Below are positions 1-11,800 of a DNA stretch of 64,000 bases, piece by piece. Source of the stretch: Rotaria sp. Silwood1. Its lineage: Eukaryota; Rotifera; Eurotatoria; Philodinida; Philodinidae. Position 1 is the first letter of the stretch; each line of letters opens with the position of its first letter. The notes beneath the pieces are model-generated. The model was not told the origin of the DNA and ran no database searches. It saw only the letters and a list, made by a program, of their open reading frames with translations. The position numbers were made by a program, and so were the translations under genes. Location of the stretch: assembly GCA_905250075.1 (NCBI GenBank), contig CAJNOP010000004.1, positions 3,090,621 through 3,154,620 of the forward strand. The letters are read 5' to 3'.

Positions 1-2896
1 TATATGGTACCTCTTCCTCAACAGCAACAACAAATAGTACAACCTCCATCTTTAATGTATACTACACAGGTTCATCATTTTCATCAACCATATCCTGGCA
101 ATATGCCAATACAACAACAATCCCTTATGTTTACACCTTCTCGACCACATCCACAACAATCTTGGATACTTTCATCTGCTCCTTCTCCATCTGCTACATC
201 TATGCCTTCATTTAATCCATCACCTCCAACAACTTTCCATCATATTCAACCATCATTACATCCACCACAACCATCTTTCAGTGGCGGTATCAGTATACCA
301 CAACCATCATTTAGCGGTGGTGCCGGTATTACTCACATAACATTTAATGGTGGAACTGGCATTCCGCAACCATCATTCAGTGGTGGTACTAATGTTTCAC
401 AATCATTATTAAGCAGTGGTACTGGTATTCCACAACCACCATTTAGTGGTGGTACAGCTGTATTAAAACGCAAAAGTCACTATCTTGAAGAATCTGATTT
501 TGATTCACCAGTATGTTTATCTAATGAGAGAAATCTTTCAATTGATTAATTGCTTTTAAGTCGATACTATATTCAACATATAGATCCAAATGAGCTATAA
601 GTACACGAAAAATAATTTGTGTTTTCAAACTTTTCACAGAGACAGGTCTAAATACGAATAATTTCTTGTAAATAAAAGTATATCTTTTGCATCGCTCATA
701 TGGATCTATTTGAAGTATCTAGTCTCGAAGTAAAAGCAATTAACTAGTTCGGAGATTTTTGTCGTGCGTTTTTTTTCTATTACTGAAAATGTTGTATCCT
801 TTTTTTCTTCGTCTAGACAAATTCTACTAATGAGAATGCAAAAGAGCTTCCATCCCTAATGAGTATTCCAACACAATCATTTCCCAGTAATCAACAACAA
901 CAACAACAACAACAACATCATTTTCAACTCACAAATCCAAGATTTATCGAAAATAACGCAACAAAATTACGACTTTCACTTCCATCTGTACCACTAGGAT
1001 CGTGTATATCGACATCAGGAGAATTATTTAATAATCAACTTTCTCATTCTCATTGGACAAACAGTGATCGTAATACATACCCTATACCTCCACAATTGAC
1101 ACATTCAAATCATCATGAACAACAACAACAACAGCAAGTATTAACTAGTCAACTTTTTCAAAAACATCAACTTATTCCAGTATTATTAATGAAAAACTTT
1201 TTCAAATAATAGATTTTTTTGCGTTTTTTTGTTTTTCTATAGATCGATACACTTCTTAAAGAACCTGGTCGATTACAACGACCACCACAAATCATTGTTT
1301 TTCTTCGAGGTTTACCTGGTTTGTATTTTTTTTTCCATTCATTTTTCTCTACTTAAAATAATAATGCATACATGTAGGTTCGGGTAAATCTTATGTTGCT
1401 GATTTGATCAAAGTAAATGAATTCGGATATTTTCATTGATATTGCAGTTATTGTTTATAGAATGAAGAAGAATTACAATCAAAAGGTACTAATAAACCAA
1501 AAATTCTTTCAATTGACAATTATTTTCTTACCGAAAATCAACGTGAAACAAAAGATCCTAAAACAGGCAAAATAACAAAAACATCTGTATGTTTAAAAAT
1601 TTCATTTTCTTTTAAATTAAAAAAGAATTTTTTTTATACAAATATACAAAAATAAAAGGTTATGGAATATGAGTATGATCCAAAAATGGAAGAAACATAT
1701 CGACGAAGTTTAATAAAATTAGTACGAAAATCGATTGATGATCGTTTCTATCCATTTTTAATTATTGATCAAAATAATGAACAATTAAGTCATTTTCGTG
1801 ATATGGCTGATTATGCTGAAGCAAATCAATTTCAAGTTTATTTTGTTGAATTAAATAATGATATACAAACATGTTCACAACGAAATATTCATAATCGTTC
1901 TTTATCTGATATTCAACACGTAAAATTTTGTTTCCAAGAAAATAAAAAAAAAAAAAGAAACATTATTTATATTCATTATCATATAGATTCATAAACGTTG
2001 GGAACAATTACCACTACGTTATGAAATTCTTGATATTCGTTCATTACTTCAATCGGATGCTATCGATGAGGTTTGTTAGAAATAAATTTCTTTTGTTTTC
2101 TATTTGATTTTTCAAGGTTGAAATGGACGATGCTCCTCCAACAACGACAACTGAACAAAATGAAATCGAAGAGGAGGAGAGTCAGGTAATTTGCATAAGT
2201 AAACTTTAAAATAACAGGGATATAGAGAGGTTTTAATAATGAGCGAGAAAGAGAGAAAACGGTAAGTACATATTTGTTTGTCTGAGAGCGAAATTTGCAA
2301 GAATCCGATCGACGATGAAGCACACAAATGAACATTCTAGATTACAAAGAAAAGTAAATGGGAAGCAATGATGGAAACAAATCCCGGTATGCTATGTTTT
2401 TTTTTCTCTTATTTTCCTTATGAAATCTTTTTCTCGTTGTTTTTTTTTTTCATTTTTGAAACTTTCTTTTTTTTTTCTCTTCTCAATATGTTTTATTAAT
2501 ATTTATATTGGAAAAAAATTTAGATCGTCTCGATGGTTTGTATCAACGACGAAGCTCATCATCGAATCAATCATCACCACCGATTGAAAAACGTTTGAAT
2601 AATACAACAATAAGTATAGATGATCAATCGAATGATTTATCACCAAATTGTCAATCAAAAAAGAAAAAAGTTCGTTGGGCTGATATTGAAGAAAATGTTC
2701 TTCATTTACATAAAAAAGCTGGTATGTGCTTTGTTTTTTTTTGTTTTAAAGAAAATAATATATTATTTTTTTTTTTCGTCTGTTAATTTTTTCAATTTTA
2801 GTTGGCTTTGTTGTTGGTCAAACCGAACAAGATTGGCAACGTATGAGTGATGAATATGATCCAACTCAAAAATTAAATCAATATAAATACATTTAA
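1..2896 (+). CDS. YLPM1: YLP motif-containing protein 1 (YLPM1/ZAP3) orthologue, 3' part
   Basis: The gene enters the window already in coding frame and ends at TAA 2894-2896. I could chain exons with consistent phase: 1-510, 817-1179 (or 1137), 1243-1318, 1378-1412, 1461-1586, 1659-1919, 1987-2070, 2117-2185, 2341-2386, 2524-2721 and 2802-2896. The N-terminal part is Pro/Gln-rich with about five copies of a PQPSFSGG-type repeat and a polyQ run. The conserved C-terminal half starts with a P-loop (GLPGSGKS, split by the 1318/1378 intron), then ILSIDNYF, VMEYEYDP and QTCSQRNIH, the kinase-like NTPase fold of YLPM1. It closes with KVRWADIEE and GFVVGQT, as in vertebrate YLPM1. YLPM1 is a nuclear, PP1- and RNA-associated scaffold; that role is family knowledge. 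The exact donor of the second exon is uncertain (1137 or 1179, both in phase). Confidence 0.9.
283..470 (+). repeat. In-frame PQPSFSGG-type repeats in YLPM1
   Basis: About five copies of a 12-13 residue unit (variants of IPQPSFSGGTG) follow each other within the first exon. The unit is degenerate at DNA level, so it is an old coding expansion in the disordered N-terminal region. Confidence 0.75.
547..745. repeat. Foldback (MITE-like) element inside YLPM1 intron
   Basis: The intron 511-816 contains two arms of about 55-60 bp in opposite orientation. Both arms carry TTAATTGCTTTTA at the outer end and ATAGATCCA followed by ATGAGC further in. A diverged single arm of the same sequence occurs near 52,870-52,930, so it is a dispersed family. 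The element fills nearly all of the intron. Confidence 0.7.
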
Positions 2897-2964
2897 ATTT
2901 TTTTCATATTCTTCGTCTTTTTTGTTTACATAACTTCTTCTTTTTTTGTTTCTGTCGTCTGTAA

Positions 2965-2970
2965 AATAAA
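2965..2970 (+). terminator. Poly(A) signal AATAAA of YLPM1
   Basis: AATAAA lies 69 bp after the YLPM1 stop codon and 122 bp before the ARMT1 start. Confidence 0.6.
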
Positions 2971-3091
2971 AACAAAACAAACTGATGAAAATACTTTACT
3001 TATAGATAATACGCGCGTAATTTTTGCTAATAAAAAATTATTATTTGTATTTATTATTCAAAAACTAAATACAAAACAAAACAGTATATTT

Positions 3092-5694
3092 ATGGCGTTA
3101 CCACCGCCATTATCAGCTAAATATGAAAAGTATGTTATATACTTTTCTAATAATATTCTATTGAAATAAATTTATGTAATAGATCATTTGCTTATCAAAC
3201 AGTAAAAGATCGTCTTCCAATTATTGTTACACGTGTTGTGGATTTTCTTGCACGACTACGTGGAAAAATAGCGAAAGAATATGGTGATGTAAGTTTTTAT
3301 TGATCAAATATTTTATCGATATAGAATGATATTATTTTTTTTAGGAAGCAGAGAATGAATGTAAATCATGTATTAGTGCAATGGATAAATTACGATATGA
3401 AATTGCTCGAGTAAGATTTTTGTTCCTATACTTCCGTGAACAATGATGCCTGAGCAGTCAGTATATATTCAACCAAGTGGAAAAAAAAGCGAAAATTTTG
3501 TACTTTACCGTACTCAAAGAATATGTTAAAGGTATCTTGTAGAACTTTTTAGCTATTTCAAATTTACTATTAACATGTGTCACAAGCATATTAGTTGCAG
3601 TCCATTTTATACAAGTTTGGCTGGCAATAACCCCAAATACATTATCGTAATAAACAGGACGATAGTAGATTTGGAGTATTTAAAAAGTTCTACAGGATAG
3701 TTTTGACATCCTCTTCGAGTATGCTGAAGTATGAGGTCTTCACTTTTTTTTTACCTTAGCATTAATAACAAATAACGACGAAACCTTTTCAGTCGTCGCC
3801 TTTCGATTTCAATGGTCTTTTGCGTATAGATACTAAATAGTGTTCTAAAAGAACTTGGGTTGCTCTTGACATTTGAGTAAGTTGTCGAATTTTTAATATC
3901 TATAAATTTTGATTTGAAATTTTGCATATCTAAAGAAGTCAATTAGATTAGTTTCCATAAAAAAATTCTCAAGTTTTGAATAGTGTCTTGAAAATATGAA
4001 GCTTTCAAAAAATGCATATTGTATATATCCTTGATATACTAGGGCCTATATTTTGAAAGTTTCATATTTTGAAGAGATTTTTTTCGAAACTTGTGAATAT
4101 TTTTTTGTAGAAGGTTGTCATTTAGAGTTTTCTAGATGCAAGAAGTTTTAGATTGAAAATCATAAGTTTTCCATAAATCTGGAGCTTCTAGAAAATAGAC
4201 ATATTAAAAATTCGTAAATATCAATAGAATCTTGAATGCTTTTAGGTGTCATAATAAAACATTATACAGTGTCTATAGACAAAAATCATTGAAATCGGAA
4301 AAGAATATCCGAGAATTTTTCCTCGTAAATCGCTGACATCGGTAGTCAGTAAATTGAAACTGCACATAATATATTTCAATTTTTTTTTCTTTATTGAAAA
4401 CCTATAGGATAAACCTATTTTATTATTAAATGATAATCATACTGATGACGTTCATTTATGGAATGAATATCTTCAAAAAGAAATGGATCAAGGTAAGAAA
4501 ATAAAAATAAAACTTATTAACTCCAATAATGAATATCTTAGGCAAAGTACTTAGTTGGTTTCAAAGTAGTTGGCTTTTTGTTGAATGTTATATGTATCGA
4601 AAGATTTCAGAAGCATTTTTTCTTACGTATGTATAGATTTATATATTTTTATTTTTCTTAATTTTCAATCTTTTAGAACACATTTACAACATATTGATCC
4701 ATTTATTGAAATGAAGCAAAATACTTTTTATTTATCTTCAAAAGCGATGGATGTACTTCTTGCTCAATTGAATACAGATGTTGACCAAACAGTTAATCTA
4801 ATAAATAATAAATCAACGATTGAACAACAATTTTACAATTATATGGAAGTATGAAAATATTTTTCAACATAAAATAAAAAAACCATATCATATTTTAAAA
4901 AAATCTTCTTTTTTGCTAAGATTGCTCTCTGGGGTAATGCATGTGATTTATCAATAACAGCTGGTGCTGACTGTTCACAAGAACATGATCCATTTCATCA
5001 AATAACTGAATTTAAATCACATATATTAATTAATCATCAAACATCTGTCTTTAATTATCTTTATGATCAACAAGCATATTTATTGAATTTTGATGTTTCT
5101 ATTGATTTTGTTCTTGATAATGCTGGTTTTGAACTTTTAACTGATTTATGTTTTGCTGATTTTCTTATATCAAAACGTTTATGTTCACGTATTATATTAC
5201 ATTTAAAATGTTTCCCATGGTTTGTATCTGATGCAACTAAAAATGATTTTCAATGGCTTTTAGAACAATTAAATAAATCATCATCAAATCCTGTATGGCA
5301 AATAGCATCAAAACGATGGCAAGAATATATTCAAAATGGTCAATGGACAATTCAGACACATCGATTTTTTACTTTACCATATGATTATTCATATATGCAA
5401 CAAATTTCACCAGAACTTTATTATACAATGTCACAATCAAAATTAATTATATTTAAAGGTGATTTGAGTTATAGAAAATTAGTTGGTGATCTTCAATGGC
5501 CATTCAGTGAACGATTTGAAACAGCATTACGTGGTTTTCAACCAACATCATTAGTTGTTTTAAGAACCTGTAAAGCAGATGTACAAGTTGAAATCGATCA
5601 AAAATTAGTAGAACAAGTTACTAAGCTTGATCCTAAATGGATGGTAAATGGAAAATGGGCTGTTATACAAACACTTTTCAAAAAAACAACTTGA
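3092..5694 (+). CDS. ARMT1: Damage-control phosphatase ARMT1 (DUF89 family)
   Basis: Seven exons join in perfect phase: 3092-3129, 3183-3288, 3345-3410, 4408-4492, 4542-4626, 4677-4848 and 4921-5694. They encode 441 residues, the length I recall for human ARMT1. Family hallmarks are the N-terminal helical part with WLFVECYMYRKI, then the DUF89 catalytic core: FVLDNAGFELLTDL (metal-binding Asp/Asn at about 250-251), WFVSDATKNDF (Asp 288) and FKGDLSYRKLVGD (Lys 363). All key residues are present, so the enzyme looks active. The family hydrolyses damaged or excess phosphometabolites such as fructose-1-phosphate in a metal-dependent way; the human protein was also proposed to be a carboxyl methyltransferase. 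The start codon follows the YLPM1 stop by only 195 bp. The third intron (3411-4407) is about 1 kb, some 20 times longer than its neighbours. Confidence 0.95.
3478..3757. repeat. Imperfect inverted repeat in ARMT1 intron 3 (first)
   Basis: Arms of about 90-100 bp face each other; the clearest paired stretch is TTGTAGAACTTTTTAG on the left against TTTAAAAAGTTCTACAGG on the right. The outer ends pair through the CGTACTC and GAGTATGC segments. It reads as an old foldback insertion. Confidence 0.6.
3840..4260. repeat. Imperfect inverted repeat in ARMT1 intron 3 (second)
   Basis: The arms meet near 4040. AATATGAAGCTTTCAAAA on the left pairs with TTTTGAAAGTTTCATATT on the right. Pairing continues outward through AAATTCTCAAGTTTTGAA / TTTCGAAACTTGTGAATA and GCATATCTAAAG / CTAGATGC, out to CGAATTTTTAATAT / ATATTAAAAATTCG. 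Total span is about 420 bp. Confidence 0.6.
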
Positions 5695-5810
5695 AAAAGA
5701 AATAATATTTAGTTGAATTTATTCATATGTTATCGAATGATTTTATTTTAGTGAAGTTATAACTTGAAACAAATCATAATAATGAGCTAGATTTTATGAA
5801 CAAACACGCA

Positions 5811-5816
5811 AATAAA
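5811..5816 (+). terminator. Poly(A) signal AATAAA of ARMT1
   Basis: AATAAA 117 bp after the ARMT1 stop, followed by an A/C-rich stretch. Confidence 0.5.
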
Positions 5817-8580
5817 ACAACACTTTTCATATTTTATCAAAATCTGAAATATATTCGTCTTATTTTCTAAAATTCAAAAACTATCCTAATCAATAAATAG
5901 CAAAAAAAATTATATCCTTTTATTCTATGTCATCGGTCTTTAAAACAAAAGAAATGAAATAAATGAGCAAGTTATCTAATGTATTACATATAATACACTA
6001 ATTCCAAATAACTTTGAGTATGAGTACATAATTAATCTTGACCACAATTACAATTTATTGTTTTCTCGCAATCATTCTAGTCTGATAATTATTATATAAA
6101 TAGTACATACATTATGTTAAAAACAAAATTTGTATTATGAAAAGATGTTTAAAAAAAGAAAGCATTTGAATAATGATTTTCTATTAGAGTGATTAAAAAA
6201 GAAGAAAGACTTGTCAGATACAATTGTAAATAATATTTTGTATTGTAACAATAGTACTTCAGCTCAGTTGCCAATTATCACAGAAGAAATAACCTTAATA
6301 TTAATTTCCATCATTCCACACATAGCAAATGTGCTAAGGATGGCTTTTGAAATCATATAAAGCCAACGATTAGAAAAAAAATATTCATTTTTTCTATCTA
6401 TATTCAGCAATAACATCACATCAATAAATAAAGCATCATTTATACATGTTGAATATATGATATGTTTAGTGGGTTTATTTTCGTTTAAAGAAGTTTATAG
6501 TAGTTTTATAAGTTTCTGATGCTTTCACAATTACTTGTTTAGATCAAGTAATGATGCATGGTGAAAACATCATGACAATAACAACCGCTTATTTTGCATT
6601 TTGTGAAATTTCACTTGTCGCATGATAAAATATGGATATTAATAACCTTAGAATTTCTTTTTTTGTTCTTCTTGAGTTAATTTCAACTGAGATTTGATGG
6701 CATAGTTGGTTGCATAAGACTTTTTACAGTTAACTATTGTTGTCAATACAGTGTATTATCTGATGACCAATTAAGTTGAAATAATTGAATCATACCTAAA
6801 GCCAGCAATTAGAGACAGCACTGCGATTAATGTTTTTTTCATTTATGATTCTTCGGGCAACAACTATGTCAATACTATGTACTCATCAATCATCTACATC
6901 ATCATTATTTCCTATAATGAAAGTTTCCAAAGTCTTCAGTTAGATGCTGTATGATGATGTGCAACCTATAATGCTAATAAAGTTCTTTTAATACCATCGA
7001 GTAATTCAAGGAAGAATGGCTCTGCGAATTTTATCATCGGCATCATATTTTGCTTTAGCTGTGTGTTATTTAGAAGACTTTCTCTATTATTGTTTAGATT
7101 CTAGGAATGTTTTGAGTTTCTTTATATTTCATGCTATAAAGTGCGATTCTCAAAAATATCTCATTGTCAAGCTTGATCGTTGTTAAAATTTTTTAAATAA
7201 ACAGAAATAACACATCGGTTTTGAAGTACTATGGATGAGTCATGTTTTCGTTACATGGAAGAAATTATTCTACTCTTGTTTAACGTCTCACGAGTTTACC
7301 TTTTCAGCCTTATGTTTATCTGTTTATCCTCAGCCGAGATCGAACTATGCAATATACAATCGAGATGGATAGAACAGCTGCACACGACTGGTCACTCCTA
7401 TGCGAATATCTTTCACAGTTTTCTGAAGCGTGCGTGTGATATGTCATCCCAATCGTGAAGGAGTGCTACAGAAATACGGAAGACACTAGTTAGTCGTTGC
7501 AGGAGCCGTTCGTAAAATGAAACGAGACAGAAGCGAGTAACGCATCTAGTAGTGATCAACGTCACGTACTGTCTCGTCAATCTCCAATACTCAAATGACT
7601 GTACATAGTACGCTATACAGCTAAATCATACTCTTTAACTGAAATTGATTAGATGAGTATGACAGTATTGAGAGTATTACGTCAGTCTGTGACTCACAAA
7701 TTTAGAACGTATTTTACATTGGCTATTGTGTGATAATAGTGTACATATAGTACGTTTGCAAATACTTTATAGATTTCTTTGAATAGCCGTAATATATGGT
7801 AAACGGATTGTATGTTGACTGTTCATTCTATTATCAAGACATCGATTATGTATCTGCATCTGAGCAAATACTATAAATACAGACAGTGTGCAATCCGATT
7901 TACACTGTTTATTAGCATAAAGTTAATGTTTTTCATCTTTACTGACTGAAAACAAGACGTAAGCATTATGCATTTTGAGCAATATGAAATGATTAAAAAT
8001 GCAGAATATCAAAGTTTAATAGCCTCAAGACAATATGGATACGAGTACATAGAATATCCATTTGCATAATGCTCTTTCAGGTGGACTATAAATTGAATAA
8101 ATAACGCTCGTAGTGGCGACTCGTGTATCGCTGTCGATGAGAATGTCATCGATAGTGATGGTATACAAGCAGTGTAGTGCTGCTCTTCACTATTCTAAAA
8201 ACCACACTCACACTCATACATCACACTAACCACTCCATAGCCACTTCTGTAATAAATGTGTCTTCAATAAAATGAGATGCATGTGCTTGTTTAATTAACC
8301 ATTTGCAAATTGAAAGAAATGATTGAAGTTCAAGCAAGTCTACAAAAATATTGTTTACAGAATATGTTTTACTCGTGTAACATATCTTTAAGACAAAGAT
8401 AAATCGATGAATCTTGTTGTTTTTGTATGTATTCTGATGTTTGAATAATAAAGAGATGATGCATAATTCGAACAAACAATCTCCTAATCGATTGATACGT
8501 CAATAAGTGTTGATAAAACAAACTTCTCAAAGTTTATAATAATCAACAACAAAAAAATAATCTTCTGAGATTTATATATA
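5817..8580. other. Intergenic DNA, no supported gene
   Basis: No reading frame here has family similarity that I recognise. From about 7,450 to 8,210 base composition is less AT-rich and several short imperfect hairpins occur: ACGAGACAG...CTGTCTCGT at 7,523-7,588, and TATCGCTGTCGATG against CATCGATAGTGATG at about 8,126-8,160. These suggest decayed repeat material. The region separates convergent genes (ARMT1 on + and the MYND gene on -). Confidence 0.5.
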
Positions 8581-8585
8581 TAGTC

Positions 8586-8591
8586 TTTATT
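8586..8591 (-). terminator. Poly(A) signal of the MYND-finger gene
   Basis: TTTATT on the plus strand is AATAAA on the minus strand, about 240 bp beyond the stop codon at 8826-8828. Confidence 0.45.
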
Positions 8592-8825
8592 CTTCTTGAT
8601 CAACATAATTATACATTAAAAACAAAGCAAACACAAAAAAAAAACATACAATTTCTAACTGAAAAGCGAGCTTCGTGCATCGACAGATACAAATTAGTAC
8701 TAAAAAATAGTATGGCAAAACAGATTAAGCAAATAGAAAATTGCACAAAACAAAAAAAAACCAAGAAAACAAAAATCATGGAATGTAAAGAGAATATAAA
8801 ACTCCTCCTGAGATTTTCTTAGTCT

Positions 8826-11800
8826 CTAAAAATTGGACTGTAAGCGTTTGGATACACCACCAACACCATCACTAACTGATGATATTGCTACATTAGTTGT
8901 ATCATGTGACATTGGCATATTTCTATGTGTAGATGGACGTATTGTTTTTTTTGACGTCGATTGCAATGCTGTTTGTTTACTTATAGATATAGGTGATGAT
9001 GGTGATGATGATTCATTAGGAGATTTTGCTTGAAATGGACTAACTTTTGCTGTTGGTCGTTTATGATGAACATTATTCGATGTTGAATGATGAGAAAGAT
9101 TAGTTAAAATTGGTCGATGATTTGGTATATTATTATTATTATTTTGATTAAATGAATGACTTGGAGCAGGTGGTGGAGGTACGGGAGTTGATGGTACTAT
9201 TGGTGCACCATCATAAAAACGAGCTGAACCAACTGTATATGTAGAAAGTGGCTAGAAGAAAAATAAAATAAAAATATTGATAAATATTTAATAGAAAAAG
9301 AAAATAAAGAAACTTTATTCTTACTCGATGTGTACGTTCATTAGTTTTCGGTGATGTACATCGTGTATCAACAGATGTTCCACTTAAATAAATAGCTGCT
9401 GCTGCTGATGGTGATATAGGTGCTGTTGTACCAGTTATATCATTATTTGCTGCTTTAATAATACCTCGTATAGGTCCTGTACCTGTTAGAGCACCACATA
9501 TTGATCGTGCATCACCTTTTTCAACACGTTTTATTGTTGTTGATGGTTTTATTTGTACATCATTTTTTGTAATTGTATTTAATTTTTGTTGTTGTTGTTG
9601 TTGTTGTTTAGGATCATCACTAAGTAATTCATCAAGAAATGTAACTGATTTTGAACGTTTTTTTTGTAAATTTAAATTTGATGATTGTATTGATTGATTA
9701 TTTATTTGTATATCTTGTCGTGCAGCTATTTCAGCTTGAATTTCTGAACGTATTTCATCAAGTGTTATTGTTGGAGATTTAAAATGTGTTTCATGTGATA
9801 ATTTACCCATACGAGATAAATTATTAGTGGTAGAAGTAGGATTTATTTCATCATTAAGAATATGATCATATATATGTGTTTCATCATTAATAAAATTTTG
9901 TTTTGTTTGTTGTTTTATATGTTGATTATATTCATCATCATTATTAGTATTTGTATTATCATCATCATCATCACTAATCATTAATAAACGTTTTGTTTTT
10001 AATTCATTAGCTGTATCATTAAGAATTTTTTTATTCCATTTTTTTCGTCGCTGTTCGGTTTGATGTTTTTCAGCTTCAGTATCACTAGCAAATTCTTTTT
10101 CAATTTTACGACGAAATAAACGAAAACGATTATTTGATGATTTTGTTGTTATTGTTTTATTTAAACTTGTTGATGTTTGTGTTGAACAATTCGAATCAAT
10201 TGATGTTGTATCATCATCACCTGTATATGTTGTTAAAAGATTACCTGTTTTTTTAGCTTCATGTCGTGCTTTTATACTACGTAAGGTTTTTTTTGTTTTT
10301 GTATCAATTATATTTGATGGATTTAATTCTTGTATACCATCATTTATTATTGTTTCATTATTAAGACGTTCTAAAGATTTATTTGATCGTGTTAAACGAT
10401 TTAATGTTGAACGAAAGAAATTTTTTGATGAATTTTTTGATGGTATTGATGAATTATTTGATAATTGATTATAATTATAATTATTATCAGTATTGTTATT
10501 ATTATTATTATCATCATCATCATCATCAAATGAATCATTATCAGTATTATCATTTGAATGAGGAGATTTTTCTATTTTAGCTATATCATCAATAACTAAT
10601 TCATCATCAAATGAATCATATTCAACTGTTTGTTCTTGTTGTATTGATGGTATATGAGATATTGCATAATGAATTTCAGGATTTGTTATTAAATTTTGTT
10701 TATCTGATGTTGAATATATACTTGATGTTTTACTTGTATAAGAATTTGAATTACTACTACCACCAGTTAATCCTGTACTATTTTCATTGGTATAAATATG
10801 TTCATCTTGATGTGTAAGATTAATATAATTTGGTTCAGATATATTTGTTATTGGTGTTGTTATAACAGGTGATGGTTCAATAATTGCAGTTGGTTTTCGA
10901 AATGGTTTTGGTATACCAATACATACTGGACCCGAATGTTGTTTAAGTGTGTAATCAAGAATTTGATTAGTAGATGAATTTGAATTATGTGGTTCAAGAT
11001 TTTGATAGAGTAACATTGGTGATTGTTCAGATGTACTTGAATTTGTTTGTTCTGATTCATGAGGTGTTTTTGGTGTAAGTGGAAGAAAAACACCAACAGT
11101 TCGTCGTATTGATTGAGATGTTGATGATGGTACTGTTGTTGTGGTTGTTGTTGTTGGAGTTATTCTGAGAAAAAAGAATAATTTAATAGGATTGAATCAA
11201 AGAATACTTCTGTTTTTCAGCTACTTAGGTTCAAATTCAATAGCTCAATATCTTCTCTGTACGTAATACTAGTTATAACTCTGGGTATATAGCTCACATG
11301 CTATGGAAAGAGTTGTTTGACAAAAATAGTCGTTAATGACTTGTTTAGGGTCATTCCATAGCTGATAAATAGACGTCGTTTGAGCTCATATGGGATTCAC
11401 AAAAAGATCTCGGTAAAACTAGAAAAATTTTCAAAAAGTTCATAAATAATGAAATTTGGATTTGAAATCTAGTTTATAAATCGATCGAACAACTAGTCAA
11501 CTATCCTAAAAGTTCAGTCAAAACGAATGTTGTTTCATTGAGATATTGAATTTCCAGAAAATAGTCTTTAATTAAAGAAATTCCACAAAAATCAAGTTTA
11601 CTTAGAAATTCAACATCATGATGAAGAAACATTCTTTTTCAGCTGAAACTTTCACAATATTCAAACGAGGTTAAATTAATCTATGAGACAAATTTTGCTT
11701 TTGAATTGTTCAATCTATACCTGAAACTAGACTAAAAATTCATTAAAATAGTCATAACTTGTCTCCAAAAGTTTATGAACACGAATTCCTTTTTTGACTT

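Noticed and set aside
7231..7458. 75-codon open frame
   Set aside because: No domain or codon signature, no poly(A) signal close by, and it lies in what looks like decayed repeat DNA.
10383..10817. Plus-strand frames rich in N, Y and L
   Set aside because: Antisense shadows of the polyN/D part of the MYND gene exon.
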